Shown here: positions 24,593 through 32,405 of the stretch, piece by piece | Numbering within the stretch: position 1 is the first letter of the stretch | Layout: every line of letters begins with the position of its first letter | Assembly (NCBI GenBank): GCA_014649355.1 | Contig: BMSW01000007.1 | Coordinates: 295,887 to 359,886, forward strand | DNA from: Streptomyces althioticus | GTDB lineage: Bacteria; Actinomycetota; Actinomycetes; Streptomycetales; Streptomycetaceae | Reading direction: 5' to 3' | DNA: 64,000 nt | Notes under the pieces: generated by a model | The model's database searches: none | What the model saw: the letters and a program-made list of their open reading frames with translations, nothing else | Told to the model about the DNA's origin: nothing | Translations under genes and position numbers: made by a program

Positions 24593-26131
24593 ATGACGAC
24601 GACTCGGACACGCAGCAGGCGGGCCTGGCGGCGGCGCCGCGGCCCGGCCGTTCGGCGGCAGGCGGGGGCGGGACCGTCCACGCCCGCCGGGCAGGGCACG
24701 CCGGTCGGGCAGGGCACGCCGGTCGGGCAGGGCACCCCGGCCGGGCAGGGCACGCCGGTCGCGCCGGTGGCGGCACGGGCGCGGATGCCGCAGGGGGTGA
24801 CGGGGGCGGGGGCCTCGGGTGGCGCGCCCGATGCCGCTCGCGTACCTCAGGAGCCGCCCGCCGTACCGGCCCCGCAGACCGCCCCGGACACGCAGCTCCA
24901 GGTGAACGCCCTTCAAGCGCTGTGCCGGCAGGCCTTCGGCTTCCGGCTCGCGATGATCGCCGTGGCCGCCCCGTCCGCCCTGCTCAACGCCGGCCCCGGC
25001 TGGGGCGTACGCCTGGTCGGCATCGCCGTCGTCGTCACCTTCATGGTGTCGTATGCCCTCTTCCGCGACTGGGAGCGCTTCGGTCCCCTCCTCCTGCGCC
25101 ACCCCACCCTCCTCGCGGCGGACACCCTCTTCGGCGCCCTGCTGCTGGTCTCCGCCGGCCCCGACACCACCCTCGCCTACGTCAGCGTCTGCACGCCCCT
25201 GCTCGCAGGCCTCATCTACGGCTGGCGCGGCGCGGCCGTCTTCGCCTCCCTCCAGGGGGTGATCCTGCTGCTCGTCCACGCCACGCTCGACAACCCGCAC
25301 ACCGCACCCGCCGAGACGCTGATCCTGCCCGGCCTGTGCGTGATCGCGGGGGCGGTCGGCTCCAGCCTGCGCAAACTGATGCTCCACCTCGGCGAGGCGA
25401 CCCGCGCCCTGGCCGCGGTCCGGGCCCGCCTCGCGGTCACGGAGGCGGTCGACGCCGAACGGGCCAGGCTGGCACGGGAGATGCACGACTCGGTGGCCAA
25501 GACGCTGCACGGGGTCGCCCTGGCGGCGGACGGTCTGGCCTGCTCGGCGGGAGCCGCCCGCATGGACCCGGCGCTGGTGAGACGCCAGGCGGAACTGGTG
25601 GCCCGGTCCGCGCGCAGGGCGGCAGCGGAGTCGCGGGAACTGCTGGCCGACCTGCGGCGGGAGGGGGAGCCGGGGCGGGAGGTGGACGTGCTGGCTGAAC
25701 TGGCGTGTGCGGTGCGGGCCTTCAGGGCACGGAGCGGTGCGCCGGTGACGTATGCGAGGACGGGGGAGGAGCGGGCCTTCTCGGTCCCCCCGGCGGTGGC
25801 CCGCCAACTCCTCTCCATCACCGAGGAGGCGATGGAGAACGCCCACCGTCACGCGCGGGCGACGCGGGTGGAGGTACGCGCCGGCGTGCGGTGCGGGGTA
25901 TTGACGGTCGGTGTCCGCGACGACGGCACGGGCCTGCCCGGCCTCCCCGCGGCTCCCGACCTCGACCGCCTGCGCCGCTCGGGCCACTTCGGCCTGGTGG
26001 GCATGGCCGAACGGGCCGCCTCCGTCGGGGCGCGCATCAGCTTCGGACGGGGGGAGCGGGGGTGCGGCACGGAGGTGCGTGTGGAGTGGCCGCTCGCGTT
26101 ACGGAGGACGGAGGCCGGCCATGACCGGTGA
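24593..26131 (+). CDS. NarL-type sensor histidine kinase of the Tad locus; contains a TTA codon
   Basis: 512 residues, ATG 24593 after GGGAGG. Residues 1-95 are an Arg-rich and then Gly/Thr/Pro-rich stretch with four 18-bp repeats. About five membrane helices follow (115-255), then a HisKA_3 dimerisation helix with the phospho-accepting His (RARLAREMHDSVAKTLHGVA) and a HATPase_c domain (LLSITEEAMENAHRHARATRVEV ... VRDDGTGLPGLP ... GLVGMAERAASVGARISFG). It overlaps the response regulator by 11 bp and is tightly linked to the pilus genes, so it probably regulates them. Codon 503 of 512 is TTA (bldA-dependent). Confidence 0.9.
   Translation: MTTTRTRSRRAWRRRRGPAVRRQAGAGPSTPAGQGTPVGQGTPVGQGTPAGQGTPVAPVAARARMPQGVTGAGASGGAPDAARVPQEPPAVPAPQTAPDTQLQVNALQALCRQAFGFRLAMIAVAAPSALLNAGPGWGVRLVGIAVVVTFMVSYALFRDWERFGPLLLRHPTLLAADTLFGALLLVSAGPDTTLAYVSVCTPLLAGLIYGWRGAAVFASLQGVILLLVHATLDNPHTAPAETLILPGLCVIAGAVGSSLRKLMLHLGEATRALAAVRARLAVTEAVDAERARLAREMHDSVAKTLHGVALAADGLACSAGAARMDPALVRRQAELVARSARRAAAESRELLADLRREGEPGREVDVLAELACAVRAFRARSGAPVTYARTGEERAFSVPPAVARQLLSITEEAMENAHRHARATRVEVRAGVRCGVLTVGVRDDGTGLPGLPAAPDLDRLRRSGHFGLVGMAERAASVGARISFGRGERGCGTEVRVEWPLALRRTEAGHDR
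24689..24760 (+). repeat. Four tandem 18-bp units encoding GQGTPV/A
   Basis: Four in-frame copies of an 18-base unit (24689, 24707, 24725, 24743) encode a Gly-Gln-Gly-Thr-Pro-Val/Ala repeat in the cytoplasmic N-terminus of the histidine kinase. The third copy has two substitutions. Confidence 0.9.
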
Positions 26132-26924
26132 GGCGAACCCGTTCGGGGAGGCGCGGCCCCCGGAGGCTCTGCGGGTGGTCGTGGCCGACGACAACCCGGT
26201 GGTGCGCGCGGGGCTGACGGCCCTCCTGACGGCGAGTGAGGGCGTGGAGGTCGTCGCGGAGGCGGCGGACGGCAGGAAGGCGTACGAGGCGACGCTCGCC
26301 CACCGTCCCGACGTGGTCCTGCTGGACGTCCGTATGCCGGGGGTGGACGGCCTCACGGCCCTCCCTCACCTGGTGCCGCTGACGGCCGTGCTGATGCTGA
26401 CGTACAGCGGCGAGTCGGACATCGTCCACGAGGCACTGCGCCGGGGCGCGAACGGGTATCTGGTGCACGGTGAGTTCACGCCGGACGAGCTGGTGACGGC
26501 CGTACGGGACGCGAGGCGGGGGAGGCCGCGCTTGACGCCGACGGCGGCGGGAAGATTGCTGGCGCAATTGCGGGAGGGGGGTGTGGAAGATTCCGCTTTC
26601 GATCGTGCTTCGAGGGCTAGTTGGCCGCCCTACCGGCCTACTTCTACGAAAAACCTTTCGCAACTGCAACCGGATGTGGCACAGTCGGTGTCTGACAGGT
26701 CGACGTACGGGCTGAGCGCGAGGGAGGCGGAGATCATGGACCTCATCGCGTCCGGCATGAGCAACCAGCAGATCGCCGCCACCTGTTTCATCAGCGAGAA
26801 GACGGTCAAGAACCACATCAACCGCATCTTCGCGAAGCTGCACAGCACGAGCCGCGCCGAGGCCGCGGCGAAGTGGCGCGGCGAGGAACGGAGTTCGGGC
26901 CGGGACGGGGGTGACCGGCGGTGA
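26121..26924 (+). CDS. LuxR/NarL-family response regulator of the Tad locus
   Basis: 267 residues, ATG 26121. A receiver domain (about 15-130) has the acidic pair in VVVADDNPVV and the phospho-acceptor Asp in VVLLDVRMPGVDG. The C-terminal LuxR helix-turn-helix (about 198-260) contains LSAREAEIMDLIASGMSNQQIAATCFISEKTVKNHINRIFAKL. The linker between them is about 60 residues, longer than usual, and encoded by less GC-rich DNA (26580-26700). It is translationally coupled to the kinase and lies just before the pilin gene, its likely target. Confidence 0.92.
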   Translation: MTGEANPFGEARPPEALRVVVADDNPVVRAGLTALLTASEGVEVVAEAADGRKAYEATLAHRPDVVLLDVRMPGVDGLTALPHLVPLTAVLMLTYSGESDIVHEALRRGANGYLVHGEFTPDELVTAVRDARRGRPRLTPTAAGRLLAQLREGGVEDSAFDRASRASWPPYRPTSTKNLSQLQPDVAQSVSDRSTYGLSAREAEIMDLIASGMSNQQIAATCFISEKTVKNHINRIFAKLHSTSRAEAAAKWRGEERSSGRDGGDRR

Positions 26925-27074
26925 GGCGCACACCGACGACGCGATGGGCCCGCCTTTGGGTCTGGAAATGGGCCCCGGGACCCTTGAGGGGCCTGACCGA
27001 CCCCTCGTACGGTGCCGAGGTCGACAGCGGCCCCGCGACCCAGGCCGCCAACGCGTCAGTCGGAGGGGAACACC

Positions 27075-27275
27075 ATGGGCAACTGGATCAACACGACGGT
27101 CAGGTACCTCCAGTCCCGCGCATCCCGCCGCGACGACCGGGGGCAGACGGCGGTGGAGTACCTGGGGATCATCGCGGTGGTGGTGGCGATTGTGCTGGCG
27201 ATCACGGGGACGGACATCGGGCAGACGATCTTCGATGCCATCACGTCGAAAATCGCGGAGGTCACCGGCATCTGA
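27075..27275 (+). CDS. flp: Flp-type major pilin prepilin
   Basis: 66 residues, ATG 27075 with GGAGGGG upstream. A basic leader with DDRGQ precedes the Flp motif RGQTAVEYLGIIAVVVAIVLAIT. Cleavage is expected after the Gly, and Glu at +5 with the following Tyr are the Flp hallmarks. The mature pilin is about 40 residues, one long hydrophobic helix plus a short tail. It is the structural subunit of the pilus built by the genes upstream. The 150-bp gap before it may contain its own promoter. Its stop overlaps the next start. Confidence 0.93.
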   Translation: MGNWINTTVRYLQSRASRRDDRGQTAVEYLGIIAVVVAIVLAITGTDIGQTIFDAITSKIAEVTGI

Positions 27276-27892
27276 TGCCTCCGCGCCACTCCGGCGACGC
27301 AGGGCAGGCCTTCCCCATATACATCACCGTGGTGGGGGGCCTGCTCTTTCTCGCGTTCGCCTACTTCGCCGTCGGTCAGGCTGCCGCGAACCGGAACGGC
27401 GCACAGACCGCCGCCGACGCTGCGGCTCTCGCAGCCGCACAGGAGCGGCGCGACCAGCTGGCCGGGGCTTGGGCGGAGAATCTCCTCGGCCCCGAGAAGT
27501 GGCAGGACATCTTCGACGGCTTGGCGGAAGGGCTGACACCGCCCTGCTGGCGAGCCGAGCAGCTGGCTGCCAGCAACGACGCCACGGTTCTGAGTTGCGA
27601 CGCGGACGGCCTCCTCAGGTACACGGTCGAGGTTCAGACGAACCGGACCGTCGGTGAGTCCATCGTGCCCGGCACCGAAACGAAGAAGTCGCGGGCGACG
27701 GCCACCGCGGTGATTGAGTCCCGCTGCGGTTTCGAACTCCCGGCGGTGAAGGAAGACCCGGACCCGGAGGAGAAGGAAGAGCTGCCCACGCTCAGCTGCA
27801 AGGGGGGAGTTGATTGGGAGCTGGATCCCGAGGCGCCCAAGGACCTGCTGCCGAAGCCTGATGATCTCTTCGACGTGCACCTGGCCGACTGA
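27275..27892 (+). CDS. TadG-like pilus assembly protein
   Basis: 205 residues, ATG 27275 overlapping the flp stop. The N-terminal GQAFPIYITVVGGLLFLAFAYFAVGQAAANRNGAQTAADAAALAAAQ is the TadG/RseP-like membrane anchor followed by the characteristic Ala-rich helix. The rest is an exported domain with four cysteines (CWRAEQL, LSCDADG, SRCGFE, LSCKGG) and an acidic C-terminus. Codon usage is a little less GC-biased than in neighbours. Confidence 0.8.
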   Translation: MPPRHSGDAGQAFPIYITVVGGLLFLAFAYFAVGQAAANRNGAQTAADAAALAAAQERRDQLAGAWAENLLGPEKWQDIFDGLAEGLTPPCWRAEQLAASNDATVLSCDADGLLRYTVEVQTNRTVGESIVPGTETKKSRATATAVIESRCGFELPAVKEDPDPEEKEELPTLSCKGGVDWELDPEAPKDLLPKPDDLFDVHLAD

Positions 27893-27921
27893 CAAGCGAA
27901 CGAGGACAAGGAAGCAGTGGC

Positions 27922-28503
27922 ATGAGCATCCAGTGGACGAGGAAGGCCCGCAGAGGGGCGGTCGTTCTGACCGTCGCGGCCGGATTGGCCCTCGGAGCGG
28001 TCGGCTGCGGTGGCGGGGAAGACGACGACAAGAAGCCACAGGCGACTGCTTCCGCCCCGCGTGAAGAGGGAACCGACCCGAGCCCTCAGGAAGGTCAGTC
28101 GGATGAGCCACTGGCCGAGCTGCGCGGCTCGGAGGGCCTGATGCTCGCCATTACGTCCGCTCAGCGGGACGCCGGTGGATTCGTGACGGTCAACGGCACG
28201 CTGAAGAACGACGGTGCGAAAAGCACCGTTGTGCCGTCGGCCTTGAGTGGCAACGAAACGGAGATCCTTCGCAACGGCCGGTCGCTCGGCGGGGCGACGC
28301 TCGTCGACTCCAAGGGCAAGAAGCGGTATTACGTGCTGCGCGACACCGATGGACGGCCTCTGACCACCAGCGGGTTGTCGACCATCAAGGCGGGGGAGAG
28401 CTTCGCCGTCTTCATGCAGTTCCCCGCCCCGCCGCCGGAGACCACGGAAGTCACGTTCCAACTGCCGACATTTGCCAGCGGCACCATCCAGATTTCTGGG
28501 TGA
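27922..28503 (+). CDS. Putative lipoprotein in Tad locus
   Basis: 193 residues. Signal peptide with lipobox AVGC (acylated Cys at about residue 32) followed by an acidic Asp/Lys/Pro-rich linker. The exported domain (about 75-193) looks like an immunoglobulin-type beta fold (ITSAQRDAGGFVTVNGTLKNDG ... GESFAVFMQFPAPPPETTEVTFQLP), similar in design to the DUF4352-type domains of other Gram-positive lipoproteins. Located between tadG and the OmpA-domain gene, 29 bp from the former. Function unknown. Confidence 0.75.
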   Translation: MSIQWTRKARRGAVVLTVAAGLALGAVGCGGGEDDDKKPQATASAPREEGTDPSPQEGQSDEPLAELRGSEGLMLAITSAQRDAGGFVTVNGTLKNDGAKSTVVPSALSGNETEILRNGRSLGGATLVDSKGKKRYYVLRDTDGRPLTTSGLSTIKAGESFAVFMQFPAPPPETTEVTFQLPTFASGTIQISG

Positions 28504-28510
28504 GGCGGGG

Positions 28511-29125
28511 ATGACACACACGCGCCTCCTCCTCATCGGCACGGTCGCCACCCTGCTGGCCGCCGGCCCCACGGTGGCCCGGGCCGACGACGGACCGAGC
28601 GCTCCCCCGGGCACCGAAGCCACTGCCACAGCCCCGGTGGAGCTCGACCCGAACGATCCGGACCTCAAGTTGCCCGAGGGCGCCACCCTCGCCGAGCCCA
28701 AGGTGCTGGACATCAAGTCCGTCGTCGAGGACCAGAGCGGGGACGAGCGCCGCGAGGACACGAACACGAGCGTGACGTTCGCCCTCCAGGCGGAGGTCCT
28801 CTTCGGCAAGGACAGCGCGAAGATCTCCGGGCAGGCGAGGGCCCGCATCTCCGTCATCGCGAACGAGATCGAGACGCAGAACGCGACGCGCATCCGCGTC
28901 TTCGGCTTCACGGACAACCTCGGCTCGTCCGCGCACGGCGACGTGCTGTCCCGCAAGCGGGCCAACGCGGTGCACGGCATCCTCGAGCAGGAGCTGAGCG
29001 ACGCGAACATCACGTACGAGGTGCGCGGTTACGGTGAGGACTACCCGATCGCGGACAACTCGACGGAGGAGGGCAGGAAGAAGAACCGGCGGGTGGAGAT
29101 CTCGTTCCCGCGAGGGGCGAACTGA
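28511..29125 (+). CDS. Secreted OmpA-family (peptidoglycan-binding) protein
   Basis: 204 residues, ATG 28511, six bases after the lipoprotein stop. A signal peptide (about 1-30) is followed by a linker and an OmpA C-terminal domain (about 90-204). Its landmarks are EVLFGKDSAKISGQARARISVIANEI, IRVFGFTDNLGSSAHGDVLSRKRANAVHGIL and RGYGEDYPIADNSTEEGRKKNRRVEI, where the NxxxGRxxNRRVE motif binds diaminopimelate in peptidoglycan. It could anchor the extracellular part of the pilus machine to the wall (inference from context). Confidence 0.88.
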   Translation: MTHTRLLLIGTVATLLAAGPTVARADDGPSAPPGTEATATAPVELDPNDPDLKLPEGATLAEPKVLDIKSVVEDQSGDERREDTNTSVTFALQAEVLFGKDSAKISGQARARISVIANEIETQNATRIRVFGFTDNLGSSAHGDVLSRKRANAVHGILEQELSDANITYEVRGYGEDYPIADNSTEEGRKKNRRVEISFPRGAN

Positions 29126-29131
29126 GCCGGC

Positions 29132-29503
29132 TCAGCGGAGGTCACGCACCTCCACCACCGCCCCCACATCGAGCCCCCACCGTTCCATGGCCCCCGCCTC
29201 GGCCTCGATGACATGCCGTGCCCGGACGCGTGGCCGTCCCAGCCGTCCGGGCGGCATGGTGCGGACGGCGAGGACGCGGAGGCGCCGGTCCAGGTAGGCG
29301 ACGTCGATGGGCATGCGCATACGGAAGGTGTGGATGCTGTTGGCGGGCGAGAGCAGCAGCGCGCCTTCCAGGCTCTCCCTCCCGAGCAGTCCGCGCGTCC
29401 GCGCCCGATAGGAGGCCGCGATCTCGAGCGGCACCCGCGCGCTGACGCCTCCATCCGGCACCCCCCGTACGACCAACTCCCCACGCCCGTCCCGCCACCG
29501 CAC
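29132..29503 (-). CDS. DUF192 family protein
   Basis: 123 residues. The GTG at 29503 is chosen because GGGGAGG lies seven bases upstream; the frame stays open further up. It matches DUF192: AASYRARTRGLLGRESLEGALLLSPANSIHTFRMRMPIDVAYLDRRLRVLAV. The full-length family domain is present without a signal peptide. The biochemical role is unknown. It converges on the OmpA-domain gene with six bases between. Confidence 0.85.
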   Translation of the reverse strand: MRWRDGRGELVVRGVPDGGVSARVPLEIAASYRARTRGLLGRESLEGALLLSPANSIHTFRMRMPIDVAYLDRRLRVLAVRTMPPGRLGRPRVRARHVIEAEAGAMERWGLDVGAVVEVRDLR

Positions 29504-29689
29504 GACCACGCCTCCCCTCACCCCCGGCGAAGGTACCCCGCAATGCGCGGATGAAAGTGCGGCCAGGGATCCGCGTCCCAATTCGGTATTAGGTGTGTTG
29601 CAGTTGCTCCATTCGCTCTGGTGTCCCACTGCGGCCGCTGGATAGCGTTGGCGCGCTGATGTGACGCCTCGCCCCACCGGGAGCCGACT

Positions 29690-30349
29690 GTGAACCGCCG
29701 TCCCACCCTGCTCGCAGCGCTTGCGCTGACCGCCACCGCGGCGTTGACGCTGTCCGCGTGCGGAAGCGACGACGACTCTCCTGCCAAGGACAAGGACACG
29801 ATCGCGGGAGCGGACACGGGCGGCAAGAAGTCGCCTTCGCCGGCCACGTCCGCCCCGGCCTCGGAGGACCGCCCGAAGATCGAGCTGCCCAGCGACCTCT
29901 CCTACACCTTCGACTGGCCGAAGACCGGCGACAAGGAGAAGGACGCGGTCCTGGCCGACAGTGAGCAGTCCATCAAGGCGGTGGACCAGGCGATCGTCAA
30001 GCAGGACGCACTCGACAAGGCGTACCTCTACTACTACGAGGGTGAAGCTGCGGCCGAGACAGAGAAGTTCGTACAGGACTACGTGGATCACAAGGCTGCG
30101 ATCACCGGGACTTACCGCTTCTACGCACCTGAAGTGAATGTCGGTAAGGACGGGACAGCCTCGCTCAGCTATTGCGAGGACCAGGGCAAGGCCTTTGTGA
30201 AGTACCTCGAGACCAACAAGATCAAGAAGACCGAGGTCACCGCCAAAAGCTACGTGATTTACCACACGTCACTGAAGAAGAACGACAAGGGCGTGTGGAC
30301 CATTCAGAAGATCGTCTCGCAGAGTGGGAGCGCCAAGTGCCAGCCGTGA
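29690..30349 (+). CDS. Putative lipoprotein
   Basis: 219 residues, GTG 29690. Signal peptide with lipobox LSAC (Cys near residue 24), then a Ser/Asp/Lys linker. The exported domain (about 65-219; IELPSDLSYTFDWPKTGDKEKDAVLADSEQSIKAVDQAI) has regular charged helices and ends in a strand-rich part with a single Cys pair. It overlaps the next gene by 13 bases, so the two are coupled. Function unknown. Confidence 0.8.
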   Translation: MNRRPTLLAALALTATAALTLSACGSDDDSPAKDKDTIAGADTGGKKSPSPATSAPASEDRPKIELPSDLSYTFDWPKTGDKEKDAVLADSEQSIKAVDQAIVKQDALDKAYLYYYEGEAAAETEKFVQDYVDHKAAITGTYRFYAPEVNVGKDGTASLSYCEDQGKAFVKYLETNKIKKTEVTAKSYVIYHTSLKKNDKGVWTIQKIVSQSGSAKCQP

Positions 30350-31365
30350 CCCGCACTTTCCGGACGTTCGCCGCTGTCGGCACGGTCGTGTTCCTCCTGG
30401 CCCTGTCCGGCGTTGCCCACGCCGACGACGACCTGGGTAACGGCACCCAGGGTGAACAAGACGCCAACCTCACCGACGACGGCAACCTCTCCGTCTCCGC
30501 CGGAGGCGTCCGTTTCGATCACTCCAAGAACGGCAAGGGCGGCAAGGTCGGCGCGCTCACGTCGAGCACCTCGTGGTCTCCTCCGCCCTGCTGGTACGCG
30601 CCCAAGTACTCCCCGGAGGAGCTGCAGGCGTACCTGGAGCCGATCTGGGAGGCCGGTTCGACCGGGCACGAGTGGGACAACGAGCAGCGGAAGAAGTACA
30701 CGGACCCGGACGACCCGGAGAAGGACTTCAACAAGCACAAGTCCGGCAAGGGGTACTGGTGGGACTCGTACGTTGACAAGAGCTTCCCGCCCGGCTGGGA
30801 CTCCTGCACCAAGGACTACTTCTGGGTGGACCAGGGTGACCCGCCGCCCGCGGACGTCGAGAACGCCGTCACGCCGGAGGTCCTCGCCGAACTCGCCTAC
30901 TCCGAGATCCGCGTCCCCGGCACCGAGGTGACCCTCGCTCCCGCGCAGGCGACCAAGGTGAACCTGCCGACCTGGTCGTGGCTGGACGGCGCCGAGTTCC
31001 AGCCGGTGTCGGTGACCGCCTCCGTGCCGGAGATCGGCATCTACGCGACGGCCACGGCGGAACCGGTCGCTCTGAAGATCGAGCCCGGCACCCCCGACGC
31101 CGAGACGTACCCCGCCTCCGGCGTCTGCGAGATCAACAACGGCCGGATCGGCGAGCCGTACGCCAAGGGCAAGGCGAACCGGACGCCTCCGTGCGGGGTG
31201 AAGTACCTCCGCTCCTCGGGCGACGGCACCTTCCCGCTGCAGGCGACCGTCACCTGGGAGGTCCACTGGAACGGCTCCGGCGGCGCGGGCGGCGACCTGC
31301 CCGACGGTGAGTTCGGAGCGACCCAGGACGTCGTCGTCCAGGAGATCCAGTCCGTCAACCGCTGA
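30337..31365 (+). CDS. Secreted protein of unknown function
   Basis: 342 residues from GTG 30337 (GGGAG six bases upstream; GTG 30346 is an alternative). Signal peptide ends near residue 33 (VAHADDD). The mature protein is rich in aromatic residues, Pro and Lys (SWSPPPCWYAPKYSPEELQAYLEPIWEAG; KSGKGYWWDSYVDKSFPPGWDSC), with four cysteines. The second half (about 180-342) looks like beta strands ending in TVTWEVHWNGSGG. No transmembrane segment or cell-wall anchor is seen. Coupled to the lipoprotein gene in front, with which it may form an exported pair. Confidence 0.8.
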   Translation: MPAVTRTFRTFAAVGTVVFLLALSGVAHADDDLGNGTQGEQDANLTDDGNLSVSAGGVRFDHSKNGKGGKVGALTSSTSWSPPPCWYAPKYSPEELQAYLEPIWEAGSTGHEWDNEQRKKYTDPDDPEKDFNKHKSGKGYWWDSYVDKSFPPGWDSCTKDYFWVDQGDPPPADVENAVTPEVLAELAYSEIRVPGTEVTLAPAQATKVNLPTWSWLDGAEFQPVSVTASVPEIGIYATATAEPVALKIEPGTPDAETYPASGVCEINNGRIGEPYAKGKANRTPPCGVKYLRSSGDGTFPLQATVTWEVHWNGSGGAGGDLPDGEFGATQDVVVQEIQSVNR

Positions 31366-31393
31366 CCGCACGCACACACGCACACCACCCCCC

Positions 31394-31425
31394 GCCCGCC
31401 CCGGCCGAGGTTTTCCGGGGCGGGC
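31394..31425 (+). terminator. GC hairpin after the secreted-protein gene
   Basis: 11-bp perfect stem (31394-31404 with 31415-31425) and a 10-base loop containing TTTT. It lies 28 bases after the stop of the secreted-protein gene and before the flavoenzyme gene. Confidence 0.65.
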
Positions 31426-31447
31426 CCCCGTGGGTAGGTACACCCGC

Positions 31448-32326
31448 ATGACGACGACACTCGGCGCCGTGTTCCGCCCCCAGCTCGCCCCCGAGCGGCT
31501 GCGTCCCGTCGTGCGTGCCGCCGACGCGGCCGGGCTCGAGGAGCTGTGGCTGTGGGAGGACTGCTTCCGGGAGGGCGGCATCTCCACCGGCGCCGCCGCC
31601 CTCGCGTGGAGCGAGCGCCTGCGCGTCGGCGTGGGACTGCTGCCCGTCCCCCTGCGGAACGTCGCCGTGACCGCCATGGAGGCCGCCTCCCTGTACCGGA
31701 TGTTCCCCGGCCGCCCGATCCTCGGCGTCGGGCACGGCGTGCAGGACTGGATGGGACAGGTCGGCGCGCGCGCCGGATCGCCCCTCACCCTGCTCCGCGA
31801 GCATCTGACCGCCCTGCGCGCCCTGCTGGCCGGCGAGACGGTCACGACCAAGGGCCGCTACGTCGCCCTCGACGACGTCACGCTCGACTGGCCTCCGCCC
31901 GGCCCCGTCGACGTCCTCGCCGGCGGGATGGGCCCCCGCACCGTACGGCTCACCGGGGAGGCCGCCGACGGCACCATCCTCACCGCCGACACCTCCGCCG
32001 ACGGCGTCCGGCAGGCATGCGCGCTGATCCGGGAGGGCCGCGTCGCGGCGGGGCGTGATCCGGACGGCCACCGGGTCGTCGTCTACCTGCTGACCGCGAC
32101 CGGCGCCGGGGCGCGCGAGCGGCTGGAGGCCGAGCTGGTCGCCGAGGGGCACGCCGCGGACGCCGACCTCGGGGTCGCCGGGGACGCCCGCGCCGTCGCC
32201 GACGCCGTACGGCGGCTGGCCGAGGCGGGCGCCGACACGGTCGTCCTCCAGCCCACCGGCGACGAACCCGACCCGGAGGGCTTCGTCCGCTTCGCCGCGG
32301 AGGACGTACGGCCACTCCTCACATAG
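31448..32326 (+). CDS. LLM-class flavin-dependent oxidoreductase
   Basis: 292 residues, ATG 31448. Luciferase-like monooxygenase fold: RLRPVVRAADAAGLEELWLWEDCFREGG, then LRVGVGLLPVPLRNVAVTAMEAASLYRMFPGRPILGVGHGVQDWM, followed by the barrel strand VDVLAGGMGPRTVRLTGEAADGTIL. These enzymes use FMN or F420 (the latter common in actinobacteria). The substrate is unknown. The stop codon is part of a 13-bp tandem repeat. Confidence 0.9.
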   Translation: MTTTLGAVFRPQLAPERLRPVVRAADAAGLEELWLWEDCFREGGISTGAAALAWSERLRVGVGLLPVPLRNVAVTAMEAASLYRMFPGRPILGVGHGVQDWMGQVGARAGSPLTLLREHLTALRALLAGETVTTKGRYVALDDVTLDWPPPGPVDVLAGGMGPRTVRLTGEAADGTILTADTSADGVRQACALIREGRVAAGRDPDGHRVVVYLLTATGAGARERLEAELVAEGHAADADLGVAGDARAVADAVRRLAEAGADTVVLQPTGDEPDPEGFVRFAAEDVRPLLT

Positions 32327-32356
32327 CCGACTCACATAGCCGACCCACATAGTCGA
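32318..32356 (+). repeat. Three tandem 13-bp units at the 3' end of the flavoenzyme gene
   Basis: Three head-to-tail copies (32318, 32331, 32344) of CTCACATAGCCGA, the third with two changes. The first copy contains the TAG stop codon of the upstream gene, so stops repeat every 13 bases. Confidence 0.9.
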
Positions 32357-32405
32357 CGCGGAAAAGGGCGCGACGAGCCGGCCCGCCCTCGGGCATCCTC
32401 GCCGC

